Part shown: positions 54,653 to 63,174 of the stretch, piece by piece
How positions within the stretch are numbered: position 1 is the stretch's first letter
Layout of the letters: each line of letters starts with the position of its first letter
Assembly: GCF_033954835.1 (NCBI RefSeq)
Contig: NZ_CP121471.1
Location: 1,054,001 to 1,118,000 of the forward strand
Reading direction: 5' to 3'
DNA length: 64,000 nt
Origin: Thiorhodovibrio frisius
GTDB taxonomy: Bacteria; Pseudomonadota; Gammaproteobacteria; Chromatiales; Chromatiaceae
Position numbers and translations under genes: made by a program
Notes under the pieces: model-generated
Told to the model about the DNA's origin: nothing
The model's input: only the letters and a program-made list of their open reading frames with translations
Database searches by the model: none

Positions 54653-57202
54653 TCAATTCCCCGCCCGCAATGCGCTCAGTGGCGGGCGCACCAGCGGCCC
54701 CCAGCTTGCCAGGGTGCCGGCTATCCCGATGAGCAACGCGCTGCCGGGCACGCCAACCAGCCACAGCCAGGGGTCGATGCCGTAAGGCAGGTCAAAGACC
54801 TGGGTTGCCAGTAGCCAGCCGATCAGGGCGGCGAAGGCGCTGGCCAGCAGGCCGGCGAGCAGGCCCAGAGTGGTGAATTCAATCATGATCGCGCGCAGCA
54901 GGGGCGCGCGCCCGGCGCCTAACGTCCGCAATACTGCCTGCTCGGCGCGGCGACTGCCGAGGCTTGCCTGGATGCCGGCAATCATCACCAGCAGCCCGGC
55001 GAGCAGGGTAAAGCCAAAGACATATTCTACCGCCTGGATGCCCTGGTCGATCACGCCGCGCACCTCGGTCAGCAGAGCATCGATGTCGATGACTGTCACA
55101 CTGGGGAAACTCGCGAGCAGCTCGGGAATCCAGCCGTCGCGCCCGGGTGGCAGATAAAAGCTGGTGACCCAGGTTGCCGGCTGGTCGCTGAGCGCGGCGG
55201 GCGGGGCGATGACGAAAAAGTTCACATTGAAGCTGTCCCACTGCACCTCGCGCAGGCTGGTGACGGGGCCGCTGATGTCCTTTCCGGCGACCCAGAAATG
55301 CATGATATCGCCCCGCGCGATGTCCAGGGTTTCGGCAATGCCTTCCTCCACTGAGAACTGGGCCGGTGCCTGATCATTAGGCCACCAGCTGCCCGCCGTG
55401 AGGAGATTGTCTGATTGCAAGTCGCTGGCAAAGCTTAGGTTGAATTCGCGCCGGGCGAGGCGCTCGGCGCGCGGATTGTCGTAAGTCTCTTCATCAATCA
55501 CGCGCTCGCCAATGGCACGCAGCCGCCCGCGCACCATGGGATAGAGACCGGAGGTGTCGATACCGGCGGCGCTGAAGAACTCGCGCAGGGGTTCAACCTC
55601 GCCCGGCTGAATGTTGATCAGGAAGCGATTGGGCGCGCCCTCGGGCAGGCTTGCCTGCCAGTCGCGCAGCAGATCAACCCGCACCACGGCAAGCAGCAGC
55701 AGCGCCAGCAGGCCGATGCCAAAGCCGCAGAGCTGCATGACCGATTGGGCCGGGCGGCGGCCGATGCCGGCCAAACCCAGACGCCAGATGCCGCGTGCAC
55801 GGCGGGCGGCAATGCGCGCGCCATAAACCATCAGGGTGCCGAGGCCGGCCAAGGCCGCGATGGCGCCAAGGGTGCCGCCGAGCACCCGCAGCGCCAGGTC
55901 GGCATCATCGGCCAGCCATAACAGCAGGGCGGCCAAGGCTGCAACGGCCGCGCCGATGGCCAGCGCCAGGGAGGCGGGCGGGGCGCCGAGGTCGCGCCGC
56001 AGCACCCGCAGTGGCGGTACCCGGGCGAGTTGCACCAAGGGCGGCAGGGCGAAGCCGGCCAAGGCGATCAACCCGGTGCCGTAGCCCAGCGCCAGCGGAC
56101 GTAGCGAGGGCGGTGGCAGGCGCTCACCAAACCAGTCGCCGAGAATCAGCAACAGCCCCTGCTGTCCCAGATAGCCAAGCAGGCAGCCGAGGGTGCTAGC
56201 GATCAGCCCCAGACCTAGCAGTCGCCAGGCGAACAGCCGCGCCAGCAGACCGCGTGGCGCGCCCAGAGCGCGCATGACCGCGACCGCGTCGGTTTGGCGC
56301 TCGACAAAGCGGCGACTGGCCAGCGCCACGGCGGCACCGGCAACCAGCACGGTCGTCAGGGCCGCCAGATGTAGAAAACGCGCCGCACGGTCGCTGGCCG
56401 AGGCTAGTTCAGGGCGGGCGTCCTGGGCACTTTGTAGCTCGGCATCGGGCGTGAGATGACTCCCTGCCCAATCGCGAAATGCGCGCAGAGAAGCGGGTTC
56501 GCCTGCAAGCAGCAGGCGGTAATCCACTCGGCTTGCTGGTGTGATCAGTCCGGTTCCTGGCAGGTCGGCGGCGGCGATCATGACGCGCGGAGCGAATTGC
56601 GCAAAGCCGCCGCCGCGATCTGGCTCGTAGGCGATGATGGCGTCGATGCGCAACGGCTGCTCGCCAAGGCGCAGGCTGTCGCCGATGGTCAGCCCCAGCG
56701 CATGCAGCAGCGGCGCTTCGACCCAGGCGCTGCCGGGTGTGGGGCCGGTGCTCATGGTCTCGCTCGGGCCGTTCAGCGCGCGCTGGATGCGCAAACGCCC
56801 TCGCAGCGGATAGCTCGGGCTGATCGCCTTGGCCTGCACCAGCTGGGTTTTTTCCCCAGCCAGCACCACGCTGCGAAAGCTCAGAGTCTCGGCTGTCACC
56901 AAGCCCTGTTGTTCGGCCTGCGCACGCAAGGATTCGGCGACCGGCTGGCTCGAGGCGATGACCAGATCGGCCGCCAGCAGGTCGCCGCCCTGGCGCTCGA
57001 TGGCGGTGGCGATGCTGTCGGTGAAGAACCCTACGGCGGTCACAGCCGCGACTGTAAGGACCAGGGCGGCGAGCAGCAGCCCCAACTCGCCACCGCGCCA
57101 GTCGCGCCCGAGCAGACGCAGAGCGAGGCGCCAGGCGTTTTGCCTTGGCGCGGCGTTGCTGGCGGCAGAGGGCGTGCTCACGAAAGGGTGATCCGGGCGC
57201 AT
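54653..57202 (-). CDS. ABC transporter permease, FtsX-like (YbbP family)
   Basis: An 849-residue membrane protein with ten predicted helices: one at about 38-60, three at about 270-420, two near 435-500, and three in the last 160 residues. Two FtsX/MacB-type permease cores are visible (VLVAGAAVALASRRFVERQT and LLVMIAGIQASLGSRRAEQA). The periplasmic domains lie between. It is partner of the ATPase just upstream (stop and start share one base, TGATG) and homologous to E. coli YbbP. It is likely to extract lipids or lipoproteins or act mechanically on the envelope; the substrate is unknown. Confidence 0.92.
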   Translation of the reverse strand: MRPDHPFVSTPSAASNAAPRQNAWRLALRLLGRDWRGGELGLLLAALVLTVAAVTAVGFFTDSIATAIERQGGDLLAADLVIASSQPVAESLRAQAEQQGLVTAETLSFRSVVLAGEKTQLVQAKAISPSYPLRGRLRIQRALNGPSETMSTGPTPGSAWVEAPLLHALGLTIGDSLRLGEQPLRIDAIIAYEPDRGGGFAQFAPRVMIAAADLPGTGLITPASRVDYRLLLAGEPASLRAFRDWAGSHLTPDAELQSAQDARPELASASDRAARFLHLAALTTVLVAGAAVALASRRFVERQTDAVAVMRALGAPRGLLARLFAWRLLGLGLIASTLGCLLGYLGQQGLLLILGDWFGERLPPPSLRPLALGYGTGLIALAGFALPPLVQLARVPPLRVLRRDLGAPPASLALAIGAAVAALAALLLWLADDADLALRVLGGTLGAIAALAGLGTLMVYGARIAARRARGIWRLGLAGIGRRPAQSVMQLCGFGIGLLALLLLAVVRVDLLRDWQASLPEGAPNRFLINIQPGEVEPLREFFSAAGIDTSGLYPMVRGRLRAIGERVIDEETYDNPRAERLARREFNLSFASDLQSDNLLTAGSWWPNDQAPAQFSVEEGIAETLDIARGDIMHFWVAGKDISGPVTSLREVQWDSFNVNFFVIAPPAALSDQPATWVTSFYLPPGRDGWIPELLASFPSVTVIDIDALLTEVRGVIDQGIQAVEYVFGFTLLAGLLVMIAGIQASLGSRRAEQAVLRTLGAGRAPLLRAIMIEFTTLGLLAGLLASAFAALIGWLLATQVFDLPYGIDPWLWLVGVPGSALLIGIAGTLASWGPLVRPPLSALRAGN

Positions 57203-57909
57203 CAGCCTTGCTCCCGAAGTTGACCGGCATGCATGTGCAGGCGGCGGTCGCAGCGCTCGGCCAGGGCGGGATCATGGGTGACCAGGACTAGGGCGGCGCC
57301 CGCGTCGGCGCGCAGTTTCAACAGCAACTCGATAATGCGAGCCCCTGTGTCGGCATCCAGATTACCGGTTGGCTCGTCAGCAAACAGAATGCGCGGTGCT
57401 GGTGCGAAGGCGCGCGCGATGGCGACCCGCTGCTGTTCCCCCCCGGAGAGCTGGCGCGGATAATGCCCGGCGCGTTCGCTCAAGCCCACCGCAGTGAGCG
57501 CTTCCTCGGCGCGGCGGCTGGCGTCGGCTGCGCGCTCGCCGGCGAGTTCCAGCGGCAGCAGGACGTTCTCGCGCGCGGTCAGGGTTGGCAGCAGTTGAAA
57601 GTTCTGAAATACAAAGCCCACCCGGCTCTGGCGCAAGGCAGCACGGCCGTCCTCGTCGAGCCCGGCGAGCGCTTGGCCGCACAGCCAGATGTCGCCACTG
57701 CTCGGACTGTCGAGCCCGGCCAGCAGTCCGAGCAGGGTGGACTTGCCTGAGCCCGAAGCACCGAGAATGGCCACCGCCTCGCCCGGGGCGACATCCAGGT
57801 CCAAAGCGCGCAAAATGGTCAGGTTGCCGGTGGGGCCCTGAAGTTGCTTGCCAACAGCCAGCGCGCGACAGAGCGCCTGAGCTTGCGTGAGCTGATCGGA
57901 TTCCGTCAT
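57202..57909 (-). CDS. ABC transporter ATP-binding protein (YbbA family)
   Basis: A 235-residue ATPase of the LolD/MacB class. Walker A GASGSGKST (about 50-58), Q-loop FVFQNFQLLPTLTARENV, signature LSGGEQQRVAIARA, Walker B RILFADEPTG and the H-loop LVTHD are all intact. Its gene is translationally coupled to the 849-residue permease and divergent from tesA, the same order as ybbA-ybbP-tesA in E. coli. Confidence 0.94.
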   Translation of the reverse strand: MTESDQLTQAQALCRALAVGKQLQGPTGNLTILRALDLDVAPGEAVAILGASGSGKSTLLGLLAGLDSPSSGDIWLCGQALAGLDEDGRAALRQSRVGFVFQNFQLLPTLTARENVLLPLELAGERAADASRRAEEALTAVGLSERAGHYPRQLSGGEQQRVAIARAFAPAPRILFADEPTGNLDADTGARIIELLLKLRADAGAALVLVTHDPALAERCDRRLHMHAGQLREQG

Positions 57910-57937
57910 GCTTAATTGGTCGTCCTGTTTTGGGGCT

Positions 57938-57957
57938 GCGGCGAATGAATTCGCCGC
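57938..57957. repeat. GGCGAAT palindrome, copy 1
   Basis: GCGGCGAAT, GA, then ATTCGCCGC: a perfect palindromic hairpin in the divergent gap between the ATPase gene and tesA. It shares the core GGCGAAT-NN-ATTCGCC with the palindrome at 61210-61231, so both look like REP-type elements. Confidence 0.6.
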
Positions 57958-57997
57958 GACAAATGCGCCGTTGGAAACTTATCGTTTTGTCATTTCG

Positions 57998-58035
57998 CTG
58001 AAATATCGGTCATCCACTGAAATATCGGTCATCCA
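57998..58035. promoter_or_regulatory. Perfect 19-bp tandem duplication upstream of tesA
   Basis: CTGAAATATCGGTCATCCA is repeated twice without a gap (57998-58016, 58017-58035), ending 16 bp before the tesA start codon. It may be a duplicated operator or leader element, or a recent slippage product. Confidence 0.6.
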
Positions 58036-58051
58036 GAAGTCATCCTGATCC

Positions 58052-58711
58052 ATGGCAGGCAAAGCTTTGCGAATCTTGTTATTAGCAGCCATTCTGGCAC
58101 TCTCCGCCGGGTTTTCCGTCGCCGCCGAGCCCGTGCGCCTGCTCGTGCTGGGTGACAGCCTGAGCGCGGCCTACGGGTTGCCGGTCCAGGACGGATGGGT
58201 GGCGTTGCTCGAACAGCGCCTGGGGGCCGAAGGGGCAGAGACTCCAACCAGCATGCCCGAGGTCGAGGTGATTAACGCCAGCATCTCCGGTGAGACCACC
58301 GCCGGCGGGCTCGAACGCCTGCCCGATTTGCTCGCCGAGCAGCGTCCGAATCTGGTCATCATTGCCTTGAGTGCGAACGACGGACTGCGCGGTTTTTCCC
58401 TGAAAGACATTCGCGAGCGGCTGGTCCAGCTCATTGACATGGCCGAGGGCGCCGGCGCATCGGTTTTGCTAGTCGGTATTCGCCTGCCGCCCAACTACGG
58501 TGCGGTCTACAGCCAAGGCTTTCAACGCATGTTTGCAGATGTCGCGGGGCAGACCGGGGTCCAACTGGTTCCGCGCCTGCTTGCAGGCGTGGCTGAGCGT
58601 TGGGATTTGATGCAGGCCGACGGGCTGCATCCCACGGCAGCGGCGCAACCGCTGATTCTTGACAACCTCTGGCCAACCTTGCGGGAGATGCTGCATGCGC
58701 CTGGGAATTGA
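58052..58711 (+). CDS. tesA: Periplasmic acyl-CoA thioesterase / lysophospholipase TesA
   Basis: A 219-residue SGNH hydrolase. A signal peptide (LRILLLAAILALSAGFSVAA) leads to GDSLSAAYGLP (block I with the catalytic Ser), a Gly block (ISGETTAGGL), the SAND-type block ALSANDGLRG, and DGLHPT with the catalytic Asp-His pair near the end. This is TesA/arylesterase. It is divergent from the ATPase/permease pair as in E. coli. The following gene overlaps its 3' end by 17 bp. Confidence 0.95.
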   Translation: MAGKALRILLLAAILALSAGFSVAAEPVRLLVLGDSLSAAYGLPVQDGWVALLEQRLGAEGAETPTSMPEVEVINASISGETTAGGLERLPDLLAEQRPNLVIIALSANDGLRGFSLKDIRERLVQLIDMAEGAGASVLLVGIRLPPNYGAVYSQGFQRMFADVAGQTGVQLVPRLLAGVAERWDLMQADGLHPTAAAQPLILDNLWPTLREMLHAPGN

Positions 58712-59900
58712 TCAATTGCTCAGCCAACCCGAGGCACGTGCCGAATTGCGCGGGCGGCGGGTCGCGCTGCTGGGCCATTCCGCCTCGGTCAATCATGTCG
58801 GGCGTCACACCCTCGATGCGCTGATGACAGTCGGCGCCGTCGAGCTGGTCGCTGCCTTTGGCCCCCAGCACGGCATGCGCGGGGACAAACAGGACAACAT
58901 GATCGAGTCCGACGACTATATCGACCCCGTCTATCGCATCCCGGTGTTCAGCCTCTATGGCCAGGTGCGCTACCCGACTGACGACATGCTGGCGAGCTTC
59001 GACCTGCTGCTGATCGATCTGCAAGACATTGGCACGCGTATCTACACCTATGTCACCACGCTCGCCAACATGCTCAGCGCTTGCGCCGGCAAGGGCAAGA
59101 GCGTCTGGGTGCTGGATCGACCTAACCCGGCTGGCCGCCCGGTCGAGGGCAGCCTGCTGGAGCCCGGCTGGGAGAGCTTCGTCGGTGCCGGGCGGCTGCC
59201 GATGCGCCATGGGCTGACCTTCGGCGAGCTGGCGCGTTGGTTCGTTGCCGAGCAGCGCCTTGAGCTCGATCTGCGCATCATCCCCATGCACGGCTACGAT
59301 CCGCATATTGCGCCCGGCTTCGGCTGGCCGCGCGACGAGCTGCCCTGGGTCAACCCCAGCCCCAATGCCTCCTCGCTTAACATGGCGCGCGCCTTCCCTG
59401 GCACCGTGTTGATCGAAGGCACCCAGCTGTCGGAAGGGCGCGGCACTACAACGCCGCTGGAGGTGATAGGCGCGCCTGGCCTGGACGTGTGCCATCTGCT
59501 CCAGCGCATGGAAAGTCTGGCGTCGGATTGGATGGCCGGCTGCCTGGTGCGCTGCTGCACCTTTGCGCCCGTATTTCAGAAACATGCTGGCGCGCTCTGC
59601 CAGGGGATTCAAATCCACACCGACAGCGCCCATTATGACCACGAGCGCTTCCGCCCCTATCGGTTGGTGGCGCTATTTTTGAAAGCCCTGCGCCTGGAGT
59701 GGCCCGACGAGCCAATCTGGCGCGATTTTCCATACGAGTACGAGAGCGAACGCCTGGCCATCGACCTGATCGACGGCGGCAACGGCCTGCGCACCTGGGT
59801 AGACGACCCCGAGGCAGAGCCCGGCGACCTGGATACCCGCTTGCTTGCCGACGAAGCCGCCTGGAGTGAGGCGAGGCGGCCGTTCTTGCTTTACCCCTAG
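58695..59900 (+). CDS. DUF1343 protein (NamZ-type exo-beta-N-acetylmuramidase family)
   Basis: A 401-residue protein. [22 protein letters not shown] (about 20-41), [15 protein letters not shown] with the conserved Glu-rich loop, [22 protein letters not shown] and [14 protein letters not shown] are DUF1343 hallmarks. Members characterised as NamZ cleave N-acetylmuramic acid from peptidoglycan ends. Here there is no signal peptide, so a cytoplasmic recycling role is more likely. The start at 58695 (MRLGIDQLL) overlaps tesA by 17 bp, indicating coupling. Confidence 0.85.
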   Translation: MRLGIDQLLSQPEARAELRGRRVALLGHSASVNHVGRHTLDALMTVGAVELVAAFGPQHGMRGDKQDNMIESDDYIDPVYRIPVFSLYGQVRYPTDDMLASFDLLLIDLQDIGTRIYTYVTTLANMLSACAGKGKSVWVLDRPNPAGRPVEGSLLEPGWESFVGAGRLPMRHGLTFGELARWFVAEQRLELDLRIIPMHGYDPHIAPGFGWPRDELPWVNPSPNASSLNMARAFPGTVLIEGTQLSEGRGTTTPLEVIGAPGLDVCHLLQRMESLASDWMAGCLVRCCTFAPVFQKHAGALCQGIQIHTDSAHYDHERFRPYRLVALFLKALRLEWPDEPIWRDFPYEYESERLAIDLIDGGNGLRTWVDDPEAEPGDLDTRLLADEAAWSEARRPFLLYP

Positions 59901-59943
59901 ACCGACTGCTGGTAGACCCACTGCTGGCGAGAGAAGACCAAGC

Positions 59944-60570
59944 ATGAATGAACATGACCCATCCAAGGACCTGATCATCGCCCCACGCACCGCCGAGGTG
60001 CAGCGTCAGACGCTGGAAACCGAGGTGCGGGTCGGGCTGAACCTCGACGGTGAGGGCCAGGCGGCCATTGCCACCGGTGTGCCCTTTCTCGATCACATGC
60101 TCGATCAGATCGCCCGTCATGGCCTGATCGACCTCAGCATCGCCGCGCGCGGCGACCTGCACATCGACGCCCACCACACGGTGGAGGACGTCGGCATTAC
60201 CTTGGGGCAGACACTGCGCAAGGCGCTGGGCGACAAACGCGGCATCCGGCGCTACGGCCATGCCTATGTGCCCCTGGACGAAGCCCTGTCGCGCGTGGTA
60301 GTCGATCTATCCGGCCGGCCGGGCCTGACATTTCAGGTAGCTTTTTCCCGCGCCCATATCGGCGATTTCGACGTGGATTTGTTGCAAGAGTTTTTCCAGG
60401 GGTTGGTCAATCACGCCGCCCTGACGCTGCATATCGATAACCTGCGTGGGACCAACGCCCACCATCAGGCGGAGACCATCTTTAAGGCTTGCGGCCGCGC
60501 GCTGCGCATGGCTGTCGAGCCTGATCCGCGCATGGCCGGACAATTGCCCTCGACCAAGGGGCGGCTCTAG
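59944..60570 (+). CDS. hisB: Imidazoleglycerol-phosphate dehydratase
   Basis: A 208-residue monofunctional HisB. It converts IGP, the product of the HisHF enzyme at 9183, to imidazole acetol phosphate. The manganese-binding motifs [13 protein letters not shown] and [14 protein letters not shown], and the second pair NHAALTLHI and [14 protein letters not shown], are intact. The phosphatase domain found in E. coli HisB is absent. The start at 59944 matches the family. It lies 43 bp after the DUF1343 gene, with no other his gene around. Confidence 0.95.
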   Translation: MNEHDPSKDLIIAPRTAEVQRQTLETEVRVGLNLDGEGQAAIATGVPFLDHMLDQIARHGLIDLSIAARGDLHIDAHHTVEDVGITLGQTLRKALGDKRGIRRYGHAYVPLDEALSRVVVDLSGRPGLTFQVAFSRAHIGDFDVDLLQEFFQGLVNHAALTLHIDNLRGTNAHHQAETIFKACGRALRMAVEPDPRMAGQLPSTKGRL

Positions 60571-60690
60571 CGCAATGCTGCCACAAACACGCTAAGAATC
60601 ATCAAAAGAAAAAAGAATGACAACGACCAATCTGGAGGTCGAAGTGGGGAGTGACCTGAACAATCGGTTTAAACATTGGAGGACTCCAAC

Positions 60691-61176
60691 ATGACCGCGA
60701 AAGACGACTTCGCCTCCCTGCGTCGCTCACCGCTGACGGCCAACCTTGACGATGAACAGGTTCGCGCTCTTGCCGGTATCGCTTGCTGTCGCCGACTGGC
60801 GGACCAGGAGCTTTTGATCGAGGAAGGCCTAGTGGACAACAGCCTGCACATAATCACCGCAGGAACCCTGGCGGTGACGCGCGACCTTGGCAAGGGTGAG
60901 TTCACGACGATCCACGTGCTGCGCACCGGGGACATGGCTGGCGAAATGGGCTTTATCAGCGGTCGCCCCCATACCGCCTCACTGCGCTCACTGGGCATGA
61001 CACAAGTTTGCAGCATTGAGCGCGATGCCTTTGAGTCTCTGCTGCTTGACTACCCCTGGATGGTCTACCGCGTGATGCAGAACATCGTTCAGGTCGGCCA
61101 GGACATCCTGCGCCGGATGAACTCCCAATACGTGGAGATGACCAAGTACATCCACCGCTCCCACGCGCTTTACTAA
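60691..61176 (+). CDS. Cyclic-nucleotide-binding-domain protein without DNA-binding domain
   Basis: A 161-residue protein consisting of one cNMP-binding beta-roll (about 15-125) and a C-terminal helix (VQVGQDILRRMNSQYVEMTK). The phosphate-binding cassette reads GEMGFISGRPHTASL; the Arg that normally contacts the cyclic phosphate is His here, so ligand binding is uncertain. No helix-turn-helix follows, so it is not a Crp-type regulator. GGAGGA lies 7 bases before the ATG at 60691, which decides this start over an upstream TTG at 60676. Confidence 0.8.
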   Translation: MTAKDDFASLRRSPLTANLDDEQVRALAGIACCRRLADQELLIEEGLVDNSLHIITAGTLAVTRDLGKGEFTTIHVLRTGDMAGEMGFISGRPHTASLRSLGMTQVCSIERDAFESLLLDYPWMVYRVMQNIVQVGQDILRRMNSQYVEMTKYIHRSHALY

Positions 61177-61209
61177 CAGAGGTACTGCTGACAGGAATCG
61201 CGAATCCGC

Positions 61210-61231
61210 AGAGGCGAATTCATTCGCCTCT
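61210..61231. terminator. GGCGAAT palindrome, copy 2 (possible terminator)
   Basis: AGAGGCGAAT and ATTCGCCTCT around TC, between the convergent CNB-domain and PAP2 genes. It could end both transcripts. It is related to the palindrome at 57938-57957; a third partial TAGGCGAATTT follows at about 61254. Confidence 0.55.
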
Positions 61232-61262
61232 TGATTACCATCTTAGTCACCGGTAGGCGAAT

Positions 61263-61994
61263 TTATTCTTTGTGTGGGGAGGCGATTGAATTGGCCGCTG
61301 CCGGCGGCCAGATGGCCAAAAGCATCAAATACCCAATCCACACCAAAAAGGCCGATGTCATCACATCGCTGAGAAAATGCCCGCCGCTGGCGATGCGGCT
61401 CAGCCCAATTGCCACTACATAGGCCAGCGCCAGCACAAACCACAGGCTCCGCGCCGAGGCCAGCTCAACTGCGACGACCACCAGAAAAAACGCCGCAGCC
61501 GCATGTCCTGAGCTGAAGGCCCCACCCCCTTCATCCGAGGGCACGAATGCTGGCGTGAATCGCTGGGTTCCGCCGAATTCCGCCAGACTGATCGGTCGCG
61601 CCCGTCCGAGATTCTCCTTTAGCCCCTGATTAACCAGTAAACCGGGGACCAGCGCCAGCAGTGCAAGCAGCAACACCAGCTGGCGCCCGCTCGGCCCGCG
61701 CCGCCCCAGGCCCTTCTTCACCCGTGCGCGACCCCGCCACCAGGCAAACACCAGCGCGAGTATCAGGCCAATGAGAACAACATCGATTGAGTAATAGAGC
61801 AACCGTTCCCACCAAATCCCCTCAGCCACAAAGCCCGCCTGCGGCTCGAAGAACCAACCCGACACGGTAAGATCAAGCGCAGGAAACGCCAGCATCAGGT
61901 CGGAAAAGGCAAAGAATGCGATCCAAAGTGCCATGGGGGCGCCGAAAAGGCGGTTTTGTGTCATGGAGTAACTCGATTTCAGCAAAAATTTCAT
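61263..61994 (-). CDS. PAP2-family membrane phosphatase
   Basis: A 243-residue integral membrane protein with about six helices. The three acid-phosphatase motifs are present: KENLGRARP (K-x6-RP, about 127-135), SSGHAAAAF (SGH) and SRIASGGHFLSD (SR-x5-H-x3-D, about 203-214). It fits lipid phosphatases such as undecaprenyl-pyrophosphate or lipid A phosphatases; the substrate cannot be fixed from sequence. It ends convergent with the CNB-domain gene. An internal ATG at 61964 is a possible start. Confidence 0.88.
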   Translation of the reverse strand: MKFLLKSSYSMTQNRLFGAPMALWIAFFAFSDLMLAFPALDLTVSGWFFEPQAGFVAEGIWWERLLYYSIDVVLIGLILALVFAWWRGRARVKKGLGRRGPSGRQLVLLLALLALVPGLLVNQGLKENLGRARPISLAEFGGTQRFTPAFVPSDEGGGAFSSGHAAAAFFLVVVAVELASARSLWFVLALAYVVAIGLSRIASGGHFLSDVMTSAFLVWIGYLMLLAIWPPAAANSIASPHKE

Positions 61995-62040
61995 TTATTT
62001 ATACGAATAAGCCCCAGGTCGCGCGCCGGTGGGAGCTGTC

Positions 62041-63174
62041 TTATCTGCGACAAGACGGAGCTAGCCCCAGCGTGTCCAGATAGGCTGTCGCACTTACTTC
62101 AATACGATAGGGGGCGACCATTGCGGCAAAAGCTTCCGGCGGGGCATGGGTGTCAAGCCAGTGCCTGATGGCGGTAGCCATGGCAGGCGGATCTTGAATT
62201 GGCACTAGCGTGCCGCAGTGGCTGTTGGTTAAAACTTCAGCCGGTCCACCAGGACAGTCGGTCGCAACAGCGGGGACCTCAAGCCCAAGAGCCTCAATGA
62301 GAGCAACCGGCAAGCCCTCCCATAATGAACTCAGCACAAAGACCCGAGCGCGGCTCAGCCAGGCATAGGGATTGCTCTGGAATCCGGGCAAACTTAGGTA
62401 TTGCTCGACGCCCAACTCACGGGCCAGCTTGAGCAAAGTCTCATGGCGACGGCCGCGCCCGAGAATCATCAACCGACAGGGGCGCTCGCGTCGCACCAGG
62501 GCGAATGCCTGCACCAAGGTCTCGAACTGCTTGCGGTAGCAGAGTTCGCCGATACCCATGATAACGGGCGGTTGGCCATCTTCAAGCCAGGGATGTGGCA
62601 CTGGGTGCGCTGCGAGAGAGGTGAATGCTGGCGTTAAAATGGGGCTGCGGATGACATTGACCTGCGCATCCGCAAGTCCGGCAAAGCTTAGCAAGTCAAG
62701 CTTGACGCCCTGTGCGGGCACAATCACCCGATCCGCCAGCGGATAAAGGTAACGCATCGACAGTCGCTGCGTGAGCCGCTCTATCCGCCCGCGCTCCGCG
62801 AGATTGACCGAGACTGCCGTGCCAAGCCGCACGCACAGTCGGGTGGGCGAGCCGGCCAAGCGGCGGGCAACAATGGCTACGCGGTTAACCCTGTCCTTAT
62901 CGCACAGCATGGCTACGGGGCGCTCGCGGCGCAGATAACGCACCAGAGCCGGCAGCGCGGTATTGACATGGCTGGCTTTAAGGTCAACGCAGCTCACGCC
63001 AGCAGGGACCTGCGCAAGACGCGGCCCGTGGCGGCGAATTTGCAGTAAATCGATCTCAAGCCCCCAGGCAGCCCATTGCTCGATCAGGTTCGTCAGAATG
63101 CGATCAACGCCGCTGTGACCAGAAGTGGCCGCGAGAATGGCTAGCCGTGGGGATTGATCTTGACCTTGGCTCAT
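62041..63174 (-). CDS. Glycosyltransferase family 4 protein
   Basis: A 377-residue GT-B glycosyltransferase. The N-terminal Rossmann half starts LAILAATSGHSGVDRILTNL. The C-terminal half shows PPVIMGIGELCYRKQFETLV, CRLMILGRGRRHETL, LPGFQSNPYAWLSRARVFVLSSLWEGLPVALIEAL, with the E-x7-E nucleotide-sugar motif. It overlaps the upstream glycosyltransferase gene by 4 bp (ATGA), so the two form an operon, probably for a surface polysaccharide. Donor and acceptor are unknown. Confidence 0.9.
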   Translation of the reverse strand: MSQGQDQSPRLAILAATSGHSGVDRILTNLIEQWAAWGLEIDLLQIRRHGPRLAQVPAGVSCVDLKASHVNTALPALVRYLRRERPVAMLCDKDRVNRVAIVARRLAGSPTRLCVRLGTAVSVNLAERGRIERLTQRLSMRYLYPLADRVIVPAQGVKLDLLSFAGLADAQVNVIRSPILTPAFTSLAAHPVPHPWLEDGQPPVIMGIGELCYRKQFETLVQAFALVRRERPCRLMILGRGRRHETLLKLARELGVEQYLSLPGFQSNPYAWLSRARVFVLSSLWEGLPVALIEALGLEVPAVATDCPGGPAEVLTNSHCGTLVPIQDPPAMATAIRHWLDTHAPPEAFAAMVAPYRIEVSATAYLDTLGLAPSCRR

